From Ideonella livida (GTDB lineage Bacteria > Pseudomonadota > Gammaproteobacteria > Burkholderiales > Burkholderiaceae_C), in assembly GCF_010499455.1 (NCBI RefSeq), contig NZ_JAAGOH010000003.1:62001-126000 (forward strand): a stretch of DNA of 64,000 bases, in the 5' to 3' direction. Positions 54,882 to 63,822 of the stretch are shown here, piece by piece (the stretch's first letter is position 1; every line of letters begins with the position of its first letter). The translations under genes and the position numbers were made by a program. The notes below the pieces were generated by a model. That model made no database searches. It was not told the origin of the DNA and saw only the letters and a program-made list of their open reading frames with translations.

Positions 54882-55346
54882 TCAGCGCAGCCAATTGGGG
54901 TTTTGCTTCAGGATGTGCACGGCGACGGGGGACATTCGGTAGACATAGAAGCGGTCGTCTTTTCGCTCTTGGGTGCGAAAGATGAACCGGCAGGACTCCA
55001 AATACGCGACCGACAGATCGTTGGGGTCCAAAGGCTGCGTGGTTCGCTGTGCATCTACAAACAGCGACAAAAGGTACTTTTCCTGCGCTCCCAAGGACTT
55101 CAACTTTCGGGTGATGTTTTTGAAGTGAAGGCGGTCCATGAACCGATCGCGAAAGTGCTGGGCGACGTCTCGCACCATGTCGTGAATCAGCACTGTGATG
55201 AACAGCAGGCAAAGCAAGACCAGCCCGGGGGCGTACTGCTCGGTGACCTTGGCAAGGGTGTCCTCCAGCCCGGCTTTTCCCACCAGATAGATAAGCGCAA
55301 TGAAGATCAAGCCCAAACGAGCGACCATGACAGGCAGCTTTTCCAA
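54882..55346 (-). CDS. Small membrane protein resembling superinfection-exclusion protein B (SieB)
   Basis: A 154-aa protein with two hydrophobic segments (VMVARLGLIFIALIYLVG; APGLVLLCLLFITVLIHDMV) and a charged cytoplasmic part with KSLGAQEKYLLSLFVDAQRTTQPLDPNDL and YVYRMSPVAVHILKQNP. The layout, two membrane segments and then an EEK-like helix and a winged-helix-like tail, recalls SieB of phages lambda and P22, which aborts infection by other phages. This is from memory of the family and uncertain. TTG 55346 with GGGAG before it is preferred; ATG 55328 is the alternative. Base composition is lower in GC than in its neighbours, a sign of transfer. Confidence 0.5.
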   Translation of the reverse strand: MEKLPVMVARLGLIFIALIYLVGKAGLEDTLAKVTEQYAPGLVLLCLLFITVLIHDMVRDVAQHFRDRFMDRLHFKNITRKLKSLGAQEKYLLSLFVDAQRTTQPLDPNDLSVAYLESCRFIFRTQERKDDRFYVYRMSPVAVHILKQNPNWLR

Positions 55347-55520
55347 TGCGTTCTCCCAAATATCTTTCGACGCTAGGTCATCAGAACCAGAATTAGACCA
55401 ATGTTGTGTGGCGCAATCAGTCGTTCACGCTCAGACGGACGGAAACTTTACGCCTAAGCGAACCCTCGCCAAAGCTGGCTGACATCGACGGGCACATCCA
55501 CCAAAGGCACCTCCCAGCGC

Positions 55521-56411
55521 TCACGCCGCCCCCTCCTCCGCCCTCAACACCGCCTCACAAAACGCCTGCAAGTCTTCACTGGTGTCGCCCCGGCGGCGGG
55601 TCATCAGCACGGGCGAGACGATGCCCGCATCCACGATGGGGCGGTAGCTGATGTCGTCGCGTTTGAGACGCTGCACCGAGGTGGGCACCAGGGTGATGCC
55701 AATGCCGGCGGCGGCCAGGCCAATGGCGGTTTGCAGGCCGTTGGTCTCGAAGGTGCGGGTCACCGGGTGGCCGTGAACCCGGAACTGCGCCAGCACCTGG
55801 TCGGCAAAGCTGGGGCGGGGCTGGGCGGGGTAGACGATGAGCAGGTGCTGGGCCAACTGCTCCAGTGACACGGCGGGCAGCGCAGCCAGCAGATGATCGG
55901 CGGGCAGCACGGCCACCAGCGGTTCTTCGTGGATGAGGGTGTTGGTCAGGCCCTCGGTGTCGATGCCCACGCGGCCAAAACCCACGTCGATGCGGCCGGC
56001 CTGCAGGGCCTCGGCCTGCTGCACCGAGGTGAGCTCCAGCAGCACCACGTCCACCTCGGGGTGGGCGTGCATGTAGTCGCGGATGGCGCCGGGCAAGGCG
56101 GTGTAGAGCATGGACGGCACAAAGCCCACACCCAGCCAGCGGCGCTGGCCGCTGCCCAGGCGGCGCGTGGCCTCGCTCACCTCGGCCACGCGGCCCAGGA
56201 TCTGGCTGGCCTGCTCGTAGAAGAACGCCCCCGCCCGCGTGAGCGCCAGGGGGCGGGCGCTGCGGTCCAGCAGGGTCACGCCCAGCTCTTCTTCCAGCTG
56301 CTGGATCTGGCGGGAGAGGGGCGGCTGCGCAATGTGCAGCTGCTCGGCCGCACGGGTGAAGTTGAGCGTGCCGGCCACGGCCTCGAAGTAGCGCAGGTGG
56401 CGGAGTTCCAT
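55521..56411 (-). CDS. LysR-family regulator, CatM/BenM-like
   Basis: A 296-aa LysR protein starting MELRHLRYFEAVAGTLNFTRAAEQLHIAQPPLSRQIQQLEEELGVTLL, the classic N-terminus of the CatM/BenM/ClcR group. Members activate aromatic-degradation genes on binding muconate or related acids. Directly upstream of its start is ATAC-N7-GTAT (56414-56428), the binding motif of that group. It is divergent from the ABC importer and catechol meta-cleavage operon at 56555 and almost certainly regulates it. Confidence 0.92.
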   Translation of the reverse strand: MELRHLRYFEAVAGTLNFTRAAEQLHIAQPPLSRQIQQLEEELGVTLLDRSARPLALTRAGAFFYEQASQILGRVAEVSEATRRLGSGQRRWLGVGFVPSMLYTALPGAIRDYMHAHPEVDVVLLELTSVQQAEALQAGRIDVGFGRVGIDTEGLTNTLIHEEPLVAVLPADHLLAALPAVSLEQLAQHLLIVYPAQPRPSFADQVLAQFRVHGHPVTRTFETNGLQTAIGLAAAGIGITLVPTSVQRLKRDDISYRPIVDAGIVSPVLMTRRRGDTSEDLQAFCEAVLRAEEGAA

Positions 56412-56413
56412 CC

Positions 56414-56428
56414 ATACCTCACGGGTAT
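56414..56428. promoter_or_regulatory. CatM/BenM-type recognition site ATAC-N7-GTAT
   Basis: ATAC (56414-56417), seven bases, GTAT (56425-56428): an exact match to the consensus known for BenM and CatM. It lies 3 bases from the LysR start codon and about 130 bases before the ABC receptor gene, so it may mediate both autoregulation and activation of the divergent operon. Confidence 0.75.
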
Positions 56429-56554
56429 TGTTGAAGAGGAAAACGATATTGGACGCTGATTTGTCCCCGGTGGGAAGATGCGCAGCACGGGCCGAGTGCT
56501 GACATCCACCAGGCCCAGGATGCTCAAAGAGTATTCAACAACGGAGACAAGAAC

Positions 56555-57832
56555 ATGCCAGAGACGATTTCGCGCCGCACCCTCATCCAAGCCGGCCCGG
56601 CCGCTGCAGTGGCCTCTTTGTTGGGCCACGCCCCGGCCGTGCTGGCGCAAAGCGCCAAGCCCCTCAAGATTGGCTATGTGAGCCCGCAGACCGGCCCGCT
56701 GGCCGCCTTTGCCGAGCCCGACAAGTTCACGCTGGAGCAGGTGAAAAAAGCCGTGGCCGGGGGCATCACCGTGGGCGGCAAGAAGCTGCCGGTGGAGATC
56801 GTCTACAAGGACTCGCAGTCCAACCCCAACAAGGCGGGTTCGGCCGCCGCCGAGCTGATCTTGCGCGACAAGGTGGACCTGGTGGTGGCCTCGGCCACGC
56901 CGGCCACCTGCAACCCGGTGGCCGACCAGTGCGAGGCCAACGGCGTGCCCTGCATCACCAACGACGCGCCGTGGCAGCCCTATTTCTTTGGCCGCAAGGG
57001 CGACCCGAAGAAGGGTTTTGAGTGGACTTACCACTTCTTCTGGGGTTTGGAGGACGTGATCGGCGCCTTCACTGCCATGTGGGGCCGTACCGCCACCAAC
57101 AAAAGCGTGGGCGCGCTGTGGCCCAACGACGAAGATGGCAACGCCTGGGGCGACGGCAAGATCGGCTTCCCGGGCACGCTGGCGGCCAAGGGCTTCACGC
57201 TGCTGGACCGGGGGCGCTTCCAGTCGCCCATCAACGACTTCTCGTCCTTCATCGCGGAGTTCAAGAAGAACAACGTCGAGATCGTCACCGGCGTGGTGCC
57301 GCCGCCGGACTTTGCCAACTTCTGGAACCAGGCCGAGCAGCAGGGTTTCCGGCCCAAGATCGTGACCGTGGCCAAGGCCACCGAGTTTCCGGCCGCCGTC
57401 AGCGCCTTTGGCCCGCGTGCCGCCGGCCTGACGGTGGAGCTGATGTGGAGCCCGGAGCACCCGTTTGTCTCCACGCTCACCGGCTTGTCCAGCCGCCAAC
57501 TGGCCGAGGCCTACGCCGCCGCCACCGGCCGGCCGTGGAACGTGACGCTGGGGTTCAAGCAGTCGCTGTTTGAGGTGGCGCTGGACGCCCTCAAGCGCGC
57601 CGCCGACCGCAGCCCCGAGGCCATCCGCGACGCCATTGCCAGCACGCGGCTGGCCACCACAGTGGGCACGGTGGACTTTCGCAAGGGCCCGGTGCCCGGC
57701 GTGTCCAAAACGCCGCTGGTCATGGGCCAATGGAAGAAGACCCAAAAGGGCCTGGACCTGCGCATCGTGGACAACAGCTTGGCCAAGGACATTCCGATGC
57801 AGGAATGGCTGGAGCCGATCCGATACGCCTGA
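56555..57832 (+). CDS. ABC transporter periplasmic binding protein, branched-chain amino-acid (family 5/6) type
   Basis: A 425-aa precursor with a twin-arginine motif (SRRTLIQAG) in the signal peptide and cleavage near VLAQS. The mature protein is of the LivJ type: KIGYVSPQTGPLAAFAEPDKFTLEQ, VKDSQSNPNK-like segment KDSQSNPNKAGSAAAEL and ATPATCNPVADQCE. It is longer than LivJ and similar to receptors linked with aromatic-compound catabolism. AACGGAGAC precedes the start. With the next four genes it forms a complete importer, probably for an aromatic acid (inferred from context). Confidence 0.92.
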   Translation: MPETISRRTLIQAGPAAAVASLLGHAPAVLAQSAKPLKIGYVSPQTGPLAAFAEPDKFTLEQVKKAVAGGITVGGKKLPVEIVYKDSQSNPNKAGSAAAELILRDKVDLVVASATPATCNPVADQCEANGVPCITNDAPWQPYFFGRKGDPKKGFEWTYHFFWGLEDVIGAFTAMWGRTATNKSVGALWPNDEDGNAWGDGKIGFPGTLAAKGFTLLDRGRFQSPINDFSSFIAEFKKNNVEIVTGVVPPPDFANFWNQAEQQGFRPKIVTVAKATEFPAAVSAFGPRAAGLTVELMWSPEHPFVSTLTGLSSRQLAEAYAAATGRPWNVTLGFKQSLFEVALDALKRAADRSPEAIRDAIASTRLATTVGTVDFRKGPVPGVSKTPLVMGQWKKTQKGLDLRIVDNSLAKDIPMQEWLEPIRYA

Positions 57833-57859
57833 GCCCTTGACGCAGGACCTTTGTTGACC

Positions 57860-58594
57860 ATGACCGCAACAACCGCCCCGCTGCTGCGCCTGCACGCGGT
57901 GGGCAAGCGCTACGGCGCCCTGGTGGTGACCGACCAGATCAGCCTGGACGTGCGCCGGGGCGAAACCCTGGGCATCCTGGGCCCCAACGGCGCGGGCAAG
58001 ACCACGCTGTTCAACCTGATCTCCGGCGATGTGAAAGCCGACACCGGCCGCGTGGAGTACGCCGGGCGCGACATCACCACGCTGGCGCCGCACCAGCGCT
58101 GCCGCGCCGGCATTGGCCGCAGTTACCAGGTGCCCCAGCCCTTTGGGCACATGACGGTGTTTGAGAACCTGGTGACGGCCGCCTGCTTTGGCGGCGGCCA
58201 GCCCGAGGCCCAGGCCTGGGACACCGCCGTGGACGTGCTGGCCAAAACCGGCCTGAGCCCCCACGCCAACGCGCCGGCCGGCGGCCTGACGTTGCTCAAC
58301 CGCAAGCGCCTGGAGCTGGCCCGGGCGCTGGCCACCCAGCCTGACCTGCTGCTGCTGGACGAGATTGCCGGCGGCCTGACTGAGCACGAGGCCCGTGAAC
58401 TGGTGGACGAGCTGCGCCGCATCAAGGCCCAGGGCGTGACCATGGTCTGGATCGAGCATGTGGTGCACGCGCTGCTGTCGATTGCCGACCGGCTGTTTGT
58501 CATCAACTTTGGCGCCAAGCTGGCCGAGGGCGAGCCGCAGGCGGTGATGAACAACCCCGACGTGCGCCGCGTCTACATGGGCATGGAGGCCTGA
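57860..58594 (+). CDS. livG: ABC transporter ATPase, LivG type
   Basis: A 244-aa ATPase: Walker A GPNGAGKT, Q-loop RSYQVPQPFGHMTVFENL, a glutamine-free signature region LLNRKRLELARALA, Walker B LLLLDEIAGGLTEHE and switch His in WIEHVVHALL. The EIAGGLTE Walker B is distinctive of LivG. The ABC signature LSGGQ is degenerate, as is common in LivG-like proteins of this type. ATG 57860 is used; TTG at 57851 is less likely. It shares the transcript with the receptor and livF. Confidence 0.92.
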   Translation: MTATTAPLLRLHAVGKRYGALVVTDQISLDVRRGETLGILGPNGAGKTTLFNLISGDVKADTGRVEYAGRDITTLAPHQRCRAGIGRSYQVPQPFGHMTVFENLVTAACFGGGQPEAQAWDTAVDVLAKTGLSPHANAPAGGLTLLNRKRLELARALATQPDLLLLDEIAGGLTEHEARELVDELRRIKAQGVTMVWIEHVVHALLSIADRLFVINFGAKLAEGEPQAVMNNPDVRRVYMGMEA

Positions 58595-58597
58595 GCC

Positions 58598-59320
58598 ATG
58601 GGCAAAACCTTGTTGAGCACCCACGGCCTGAAGGCCTTTTACGGCGACGCTCAGGCGCTGTTCGGCATTGACTTCCACCTCGACGAAGGCGAGGTGGTGG
58701 CCATCATCGGCGCCAATGGCGCGGGCAAGAGCACGCTGCTGAAGTCGCTCACCGGCCTGGTGGCGGTGCCGGCGCCGGCGGTGTGCCTGCACGGCCAGCC
58801 CATCGGCGGCCTGCCGCCGGGTGAGATCGTGCGGCGTGGCCTGGCCATGGTGCCGGAGGGCCGGCGCCTGTTCCCCTCGCTGAGTGTGGAGGAGAACCTG
58901 CGCATGGGCGCCCTGGCCGGCCGCCAGGGCCCGTGGACGCTGGAGCGGCTGTTCCAGATGTTCCCCATCCTGAAGGAGAAGCGCCGCAACCCGTCGGGCG
59001 CGCTCTCGGGCGGGCAGCAGCAGATGGTGGCCATTGGCCGCGCCCTGATGAGCAACCCGCAAATCTTGCTGTGCGACGAGTTGTCGCTGGGCTTGGCGCC
59101 CATCGTCATCCGTGAAATCTACGCCGCGCTGCCCACCTTCACGGCTGAAGGCCTGACGGTGGTGGTGGTGGAGCAGGACGTGAGCCTGGCGCAGCAGGTC
59201 TCGCAGCGGGTGGTGTGCCTGCAAGAAGGTGTGGTGTCGCTGGAGGGTCGCAGCAACGCGCTGACGCGTGAGCAGATCAGCGAAGCCTACTTTGGCCTGT
59301 CTACGGCGGAGGCGCACTGA
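58598..59320 (+). CDS. livF: ABC transporter ATPase, LivF type
   Basis: A 240-aa ATPase with Walker A GANGAGKS, Q-loop MVPEGRRLFPSLSVEENL, signature LSGGQQQM, Walker B ILLCDELSLGLAP and switch residues in VVEQDVSLAQQ. The GRRLFPSLSVEENL stretch is characteristic of LivF. It begins 3 bases after livG ends. One base separates its stop from livH. Confidence 0.94.
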   Translation: MGKTLLSTHGLKAFYGDAQALFGIDFHLDEGEVVAIIGANGAGKSTLLKSLTGLVAVPAPAVCLHGQPIGGLPPGEIVRRGLAMVPEGRRLFPSLSVEENLRMGALAGRQGPWTLERLFQMFPILKEKRRNPSGALSGGQQQMVAIGRALMSNPQILLCDELSLGLAPIVIREIYAALPTFTAEGLTVVVVEQDVSLAQQVSQRVVCLQEGVVSLEGRSNALTREQISEAYFGLSTAEAH

Positions 59321-59321
59321 G

Positions 59322-60179
59322 ATGTTGGAGGTGTTGATTCAAGGCGCCCTGCTGGGTGGCCTCTACGCGCTGTTTGCGCTGGGCCTGTCGGTGATGTTTG
59401 GCGTGATGCGCCTGACCAACATCGCCCAGGGCGATTTCATCGTGCTGGCCGCCTTTGGCGCCATGGCCTTGGCCTCGGCGCTGGGCGGGCAGACCGTGTG
59501 GGTGGCGCTGCTGCTCCTGCCGCTGGGCTTTGCCGTGGGCTGGGCGCTACAGCGTGGGGTGCTCAACCGCACGCTGGACAAAGACCCACTGCCCTCGCTG
59601 GTGGCCACGTTTGGCTTGTCCATCGTGGTGCAGAACGGGCTGCAAGAGGTGTTCTCGGCCGACCCGCGCTCGCTGGCCGCCGGTGACCTGGCCACGCGCA
59701 GCCTGGCGCTGGGCAGCGTGAACGTGGGCCTGCTGCCGCTGCTGATCTTGGTGGCGGCGGTGGCGGCCACGGCGGGGCTGCAATGGCTGTTCTCGTCCAC
59801 CGCGCTGGGGCGCTCGTTCCGGGCGGTGTCCGATGACCGGGACATCGCCCAGTTGATGGGGCTGGACGCCCGCAAGGTGTTTGCGCTGGCCACCGGCTTG
59901 GCCTTTGCGCTGATCTCGCTGGCCGGCCTGTTCCAGGCGCTGCGCACCACCGTGGCGCCCACCGATGGGCCGATGCTGCTGCTGTTCGCGTTTGAGGCCG
60001 TGATCATCGGCGGCATGGGCAGCTTCTGGGGCACGCTGGTGGGGGCCCTGGTGCTGGGCATCACACAGCAAGCCGGTTTTGTGGCCGACCCCGGCTGGGG
60101 GCTGTGGTTTGGTCATCTTGTGTTCCTGGCGGTGCTGGTGGTGCGGCCGCAGGGTTTGTTTCCGAAGACCCGGGGGTGA
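59322..60179 (+). CDS. livH: ABC transporter permease, LivH type
   Basis: A 285-aa inner-membrane protein with eight or so hydrophobic segments: LIQGALLGGLYALFALGLSVMFGVMRLTNIAQGDFIVLAAFGAM opens it, and the EAA-like loop is in LGRSFRAVSDDRDIAQLMGLDARKVFALATGLAFALI. The end, GMGSFWGTLVGALVLGITQQAG, is typical of LivH. It starts one base after livF stops and is one half of the channel. Confidence 0.93.
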   Translation: MLEVLIQGALLGGLYALFALGLSVMFGVMRLTNIAQGDFIVLAAFGAMALASALGGQTVWVALLLLPLGFAVGWALQRGVLNRTLDKDPLPSLVATFGLSIVVQNGLQEVFSADPRSLAAGDLATRSLALGSVNVGLLPLLILVAAVAATAGLQWLFSSTALGRSFRAVSDDRDIAQLMGLDARKVFALATGLAFALISLAGLFQALRTTVAPTDGPMLLLFAFEAVIIGGMGSFWGTLVGALVLGITQQAGFVADPGWGLWFGHLVFLAVLVVRPQGLFPKTRG

Positions 60180-60184
60180 GCGCC

Positions 60185-61177
60185 ATGCAAGGCTCAACAT
60201 TTGAAGTGGTGCGCAGCACCCGTCTGAGCCAGGCCACGCTGGGCCTGGGCGCGCTGTGGGTGGCGGTGTCGGCCAGCTTGCCCTTCTGGGGCGAGGCGGC
60301 GTGGATGCGCGAGATGGTGGAGTTTTCCTGCTACTTCATCTTCGCGATGATGTGGAACCTGCTGGCCGGCTACGGCGGCATGGTGAGCGTGGGGCAGCAG
60401 GCCTTCTTCGGCCTGGGCGGCTACGTCATGCTGGCCCTGGGCAACCTGGCCGGGGTGAACCCCTTCATCGCCATCCCCATCGCCGCCGTGGTGGCGGGTT
60501 TGGTGGCGGTGCCGGTGTCCTGGGTGGCGTTCCGGTTGCAAGGTGGCTACTTCGCCATTGGCACCTGGGTGATTGCCGAGGTGTTTCACCTGACGGTGGC
60601 CAACATCCCGGCCGTGGGCGGGGGCTCGGGCACCAGCCTGACGGCGCTGCGGGGCCTGGACCGCGCCACCCGCCAACACGCCACCTACTGGATTGCGCTG
60701 GCCTGCGTGGTGGCCTGCATCGGCGGCGTGTACCTGTTCTTGCGCAGCAAGCAGGGTTTGGCACTGCAAGCCATCCGCGACAACCCCGTGGCCGCCGAGA
60801 GCCAGGGCATTGACGTCAAGCGCATGAAGCGGCTCGTCTACATGGTGGCCGCCATGGGCGGTGGCCTGGCCGGGGCGCTGTACTTCGTGGGCAACCTGCG
60901 CATCAGTCCCGACGCCGCCTTCGGCGTGAACTGGACGGCCTTTGCGATCTTCATCGTGGTCATCGGCGGCATTGGCCGCATCGAAGGGCCAATGGTGGGC
61001 GCCGTGCTGTTCTGGCTGCTGAACAAGTTCTTCGCCGACTACGGCACCTGGTACCAACTGGGCCTGGGCCTGCTGGCCGTGGCCGTGACGCTGTGGTTCA
61101 AGCAAGGCTTCTGGGGCGCGCTGCAGGCGCGCTGGGGGCTGTCGCTGTTTCCCACGCAGCGCCGGCTTCAGACATAA
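60185..61177 (+). CDS. livM: ABC transporter permease, LivM type
   Basis: A 330-aa inner-membrane protein; the segment FAMMWNLLAGYGGMVSVGQQAFFGLGGYVMLAL is the LivM signature, and the coupling loop reads LALQAIRDNPVAAESQGIDVKRMKRLVYMVAA. Together with LivH it forms the channel. Short spacing (5 bases) from livH and close linkage to catechol 2,3-dioxygenase downstream support uptake of an aromatic compound. Confidence 0.93.
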   Translation: MQGSTFEVVRSTRLSQATLGLGALWVAVSASLPFWGEAAWMREMVEFSCYFIFAMMWNLLAGYGGMVSVGQQAFFGLGGYVMLALGNLAGVNPFIAIPIAAVVAGLVAVPVSWVAFRLQGGYFAIGTWVIAEVFHLTVANIPAVGGGSGTSLTALRGLDRATRQHATYWIALACVVACIGGVYLFLRSKQGLALQAIRDNPVAAESQGIDVKRMKRLVYMVAAMGGGLAGALYFVGNLRISPDAAFGVNWTAFAIFIVVIGGIGRIEGPMVGAVLFWLLNKFFADYGTWYQLGLGLLAVAVTLWFKQGFWGALQARWGLSLFPTQRRLQT

Positions 61178-61219
61178 GTCACCAAAGATTCATCCACCCT
61201 GCCAAGAGGAGACAAGACC

Positions 61220-62146
61220 ATGGCAATTTCTGGCGTCATGCGCCCTGGCCACTGCCAGCTGCGCGTTCTGAACCTGGACGAATCCGTCAAGTTCTACACC
61301 GAAGTCATGGGCCTGAAGCACATGGGCTTTGATGCCCAGGGCCGGGCCTACTTCAAGTGCCTGGACGAGTTGGACCACCACAGCCTGATCCTGCGCCAGG
61401 CCGACAAGGCCGGCATGGACTTTTACGCCTTCAAGGTGCGCGACAAGGCCACCCTGGAGCAGCTGGATGCCGACCTGCGCGCCTACGGCGTGGCCACCGA
61501 GCGCATCCCCGCCGGTGAGATGTTGGAAACCGGCGAGCGGGTGCGCTTCACGTCGCCCACGGGCCATGTGTTCGAGCTGTATGCCGAGAAGACGATGGTG
61601 GGCAATGGCCTGGGCTTTGAGGCGCCCGAGGCCATCATCGACGGCCGCCGCGGCATCTCCCCCATCCGTCTGGACCACTGGCAGATCCACGGGCCGGACC
61701 TGGACGGCAGCCGTGACCTGTTCGTCAAGGTGCTGGGCTTCTCGCTGGTGGAGCGCATCAAGGCCGAAGACGGCGTGACCGACGTGGCGGTGTGGCTGAG
61801 CTGCTCGACCAAGGCGCATGACATCGCCTTTGTGCGCGACGAGCGTGCCAACACCCTGCACCACGCCTCTTACCTGCTGGGCACCTGGGAGCAGGTGCTC
61901 AAGGCGGCGGACATCATCACCATCCACCGCGTGTCCATGGACATTGGGCCGCTGCGCCACGGCATCACCCGCGGCACCACCATCTACGCCTTTGACCCCT
62001 CGGGCAACCGCTTCGAGACCTTCTGCGGCGGCTATGACTTCTACCCCGACATGCCCGTCATCACCTGGCCGTTTGAGGAGATGGGGCGCGCGGTTTTCTA
62101 TCACACGCGCCAGCTCAACGAGCGCTTCTTGACCGTGGTGACCTGA
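61220..62146 (+). CDS. dmpB: Catechol 2,3-dioxygenase (extradiol, XylE/DmpB type)
   Basis: A 308-aa enzyme that cleaves catechol next to its hydroxyls to 2-hydroxymuconate semialdehyde. Iron ligands H153 (RLDHWQ), H215 (TLHHASY) and E266 (NRFETFCGG), plus Y256 (TTIYAFDPSG), correspond to those of XylE, and length and opening (GVMRPGHCQLRVLNLDESVKFY) match. AGGAGACAAG precedes the start. It follows the ABC importer and precedes dmpE, so it starts the lower meta pathway. Confidence 0.96.
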   Translation: MAISGVMRPGHCQLRVLNLDESVKFYTEVMGLKHMGFDAQGRAYFKCLDELDHHSLILRQADKAGMDFYAFKVRDKATLEQLDADLRAYGVATERIPAGEMLETGERVRFTSPTGHVFELYAEKTMVGNGLGFEAPEAIIDGRRGISPIRLDHWQIHGPDLDGSRDLFVKVLGFSLVERIKAEDGVTDVAVWLSCSTKAHDIAFVRDERANTLHHASYLLGTWEQVLKAADIITIHRVSMDIGPLRHGITRGTTIYAFDPSGNRFETFCGGYDFYPDMPVITWPFEEMGRAVFYHTRQLNERFLTVVT

Positions 62147-62201
62147 CCCACGCCCGCAGCGGTTGCGGCCGCTGCCTCACCTCTTCTTTTTCTGCCACGC
62201 C

Positions 62202-62993
62202 ATGACCACCTCCCCTGAACTGGATCTCCAAGCCCTGGGCGACCGCCTGTATGCGGCGCTGCGCACGGCCACGCCCATCGACCCCCTCACCGCCAGCCAC
62301 CCGGGCCTGAGCATCGAGCAGGCCTACGGCATCCAGCAGCGCCTGAACGCGCGCCGGCTGGCCGATGGCGAGCGGGTGGTGGGCAAGAAGATCGGCGTCA
62401 CCAGCCAGGCGGTGATGGCCATGCTGGGCGTGGGCCAGCCCGACTTTGGCCTGCTGACCGACGCGATGCTGGTGCACCAAGGCGCTACCATCGAGCGCGG
62501 CGCGCTGATCCAGCCCAAGGCCGAGGGTGAGATCGCCTTTTTGCTCAAGCGCGACCTGCAGGGCCCGGGCGTGGGCGTGGCCGATGTGCTGGCCGCCACC
62601 GAATGCGTGATGCCTTGCTTCGAGATCGTGGACAGCCGCATCCGCGACTGGAAGATCAAGATCCAGGACACCGTGGCCGACAACGCCAGCTGCGGCGTGT
62701 TTGTGCTGGGCAGCCAGGCGGTGAGCCCGCTGAAGGTGGACCTGCACACCTGCGGCATGGTGCTGGAGAAGAACGGCGAGGTGGTGGTGACGGGTGCGGG
62801 TGCCGCCGCCCTGGGCTCGCCGCTGAACGCCGTGGCCTGGCTGGCCAACACCCTGGGCCGGCTGGGCATGGGCCTGAAGGCCGGCGAAGTCATCCTCTCG
62901 GGCGCGCTGGGCGCCATGGTGCCGGCGCTGCCAGGCGACCAGTTCCGCGTGAGCATTGGCGGCCTGGGCGACTGCTCGGTGCGCTTTGCCTGA
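62202..62993 (+). CDS. dmpE: 2-hydroxypenta-2,4-dienoate hydratase (DmpE/XylJ type)
   Basis: A 263-aa FAH-related hydratase that turns 2-hydroxypenta-2,4-dienoate into 4-hydroxy-2-oxovalerate. The stretches VGKKIGVTSQAVMAMLGVGQPDFGLLTDAM, PKAEGEIAFLLKRDLQGPGV, CFEIVDSRIRDWKIKIQDTVADNASCGVFVLG and GAGAAALGSPLNAVAWLANTLG closely match DmpE. The start at 62202 gives MTTSPELDL. It is the second meta-pathway enzyme of the operon. Confidence 0.94.
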   Translation: MTTSPELDLQALGDRLYAALRTATPIDPLTASHPGLSIEQAYGIQQRLNARRLADGERVVGKKIGVTSQAVMAMLGVGQPDFGLLTDAMLVHQGATIERGALIQPKAEGEIAFLLKRDLQGPGVGVADVLAATECVMPCFEIVDSRIRDWKIKIQDTVADNASCGVFVLGSQAVSPLKVDLHTCGMVLEKNGEVVVTGAGAAALGSPLNAVAWLANTLGRLGMGLKAGEVILSGALGAMVPALPGDQFRVSIGGLGDCSVRFA

Positions 62994-63004
62994 AGGAGCC
63001 CGCC

Positions 63005-63799
63005 ATGGACCTGCAACTTCACGGCCGCCGCGCCCTGGTCACCGGCTCTACCGCCGGCATCGGCTTTGCCATCGCCGCCCGCCTGGCGGCGGAGGGCGCG
63101 GCCGTCACCCTCAATGGGCGTGACACGTCGCGGGTCACCGCTGCCGCCGCCCGTCTGCAAACCCGGGTGCCGGGCGCGGAGATCACCGCCGTGGCCGCCG
63201 ACCTGGGCACGGCCGAAGGCTGCGCCCAGCTGGCCGGCGCCGCCCAGGCCTGCGACCTGCTCATCCACAACCTGGGCATCTACGCGCCGGGCGAGTTTGC
63301 CCAGACCGACGACGCCACCTGGCAGCGTTTCTTTGAGGTGAACGTGATGAGCGGCGTGCGCCTGTCGCGCGTGGCCCTGCCGGCCATGCTGGCGCGCAAC
63401 TGGGGCCGCATCGTCTTCATCAGCAGCGAGTCCGGCATCCAGCCGCCGCCGGAGATGGTGCATTACGGCATGACCAAGGCCGCGCAGCTGTCCCTCTCGC
63501 GTGGGCTGGCCGAGCAGACCACCGGCACCGGTGTCACCGTCAATGCCGTGCTGCCCGGCCCCACCCGCACCGAGGGCTCGGCCGCCTTCATGGCCGAGCG
63601 GGCGGCCGAGTTGGGCCTGAGCGCCGACGAGGTGGTGCGCCAGTACTTCGCCCAGGAGCGGCCCAGCTCGCTGATCCGCCGCTTTGTGGAGCCCGACGAA
63701 GTGGCCGCCACCGTGGCCTTTTTGTGCAGCCCGCTGGCCGGCGCCACCCACGGCGCGGCCGTGCGGGTGGATGGCGGCGTGGTCCGCTCGATGGTTTGA
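63005..63799 (+). CDS. Short-chain dehydrogenase/reductase between dmpE and dmpH
   Basis: A 264-aa SDR with TGSTAGIGFA as coenzyme motif, the N-A-G position changed to HNLGI, catalytic Ser in FISSESGI and Tyr/Lys in HYGMTKAAQ, and DGGVVRS at the C-terminus. Classical dmp operons lack this gene at this position. It may oxidise a cis-diol or hydroxy intermediate feeding catechol formation. AAGGAG precedes ATG 63005, only 11 bases after dmpE. Confidence 0.88.
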   Translation: MDLQLHGRRALVTGSTAGIGFAIAARLAAEGAAVTLNGRDTSRVTAAAARLQTRVPGAEITAVAADLGTAEGCAQLAGAAQACDLLIHNLGIYAPGEFAQTDDATWQRFFEVNVMSGVRLSRVALPAMLARNWGRIVFISSESGIQPPPEMVHYGMTKAAQLSLSRGLAEQTTGTGVTVNAVLPGPTRTEGSAAFMAERAAELGLSADEVVRQYFAQERPSSLIRRFVEPDEVAATVAFLCSPLAGATHGAAVRVDGGVVRSMV

Positions 63800-63822
63800 C
63801 CCTGACTTTTGCAGAGAACCCC

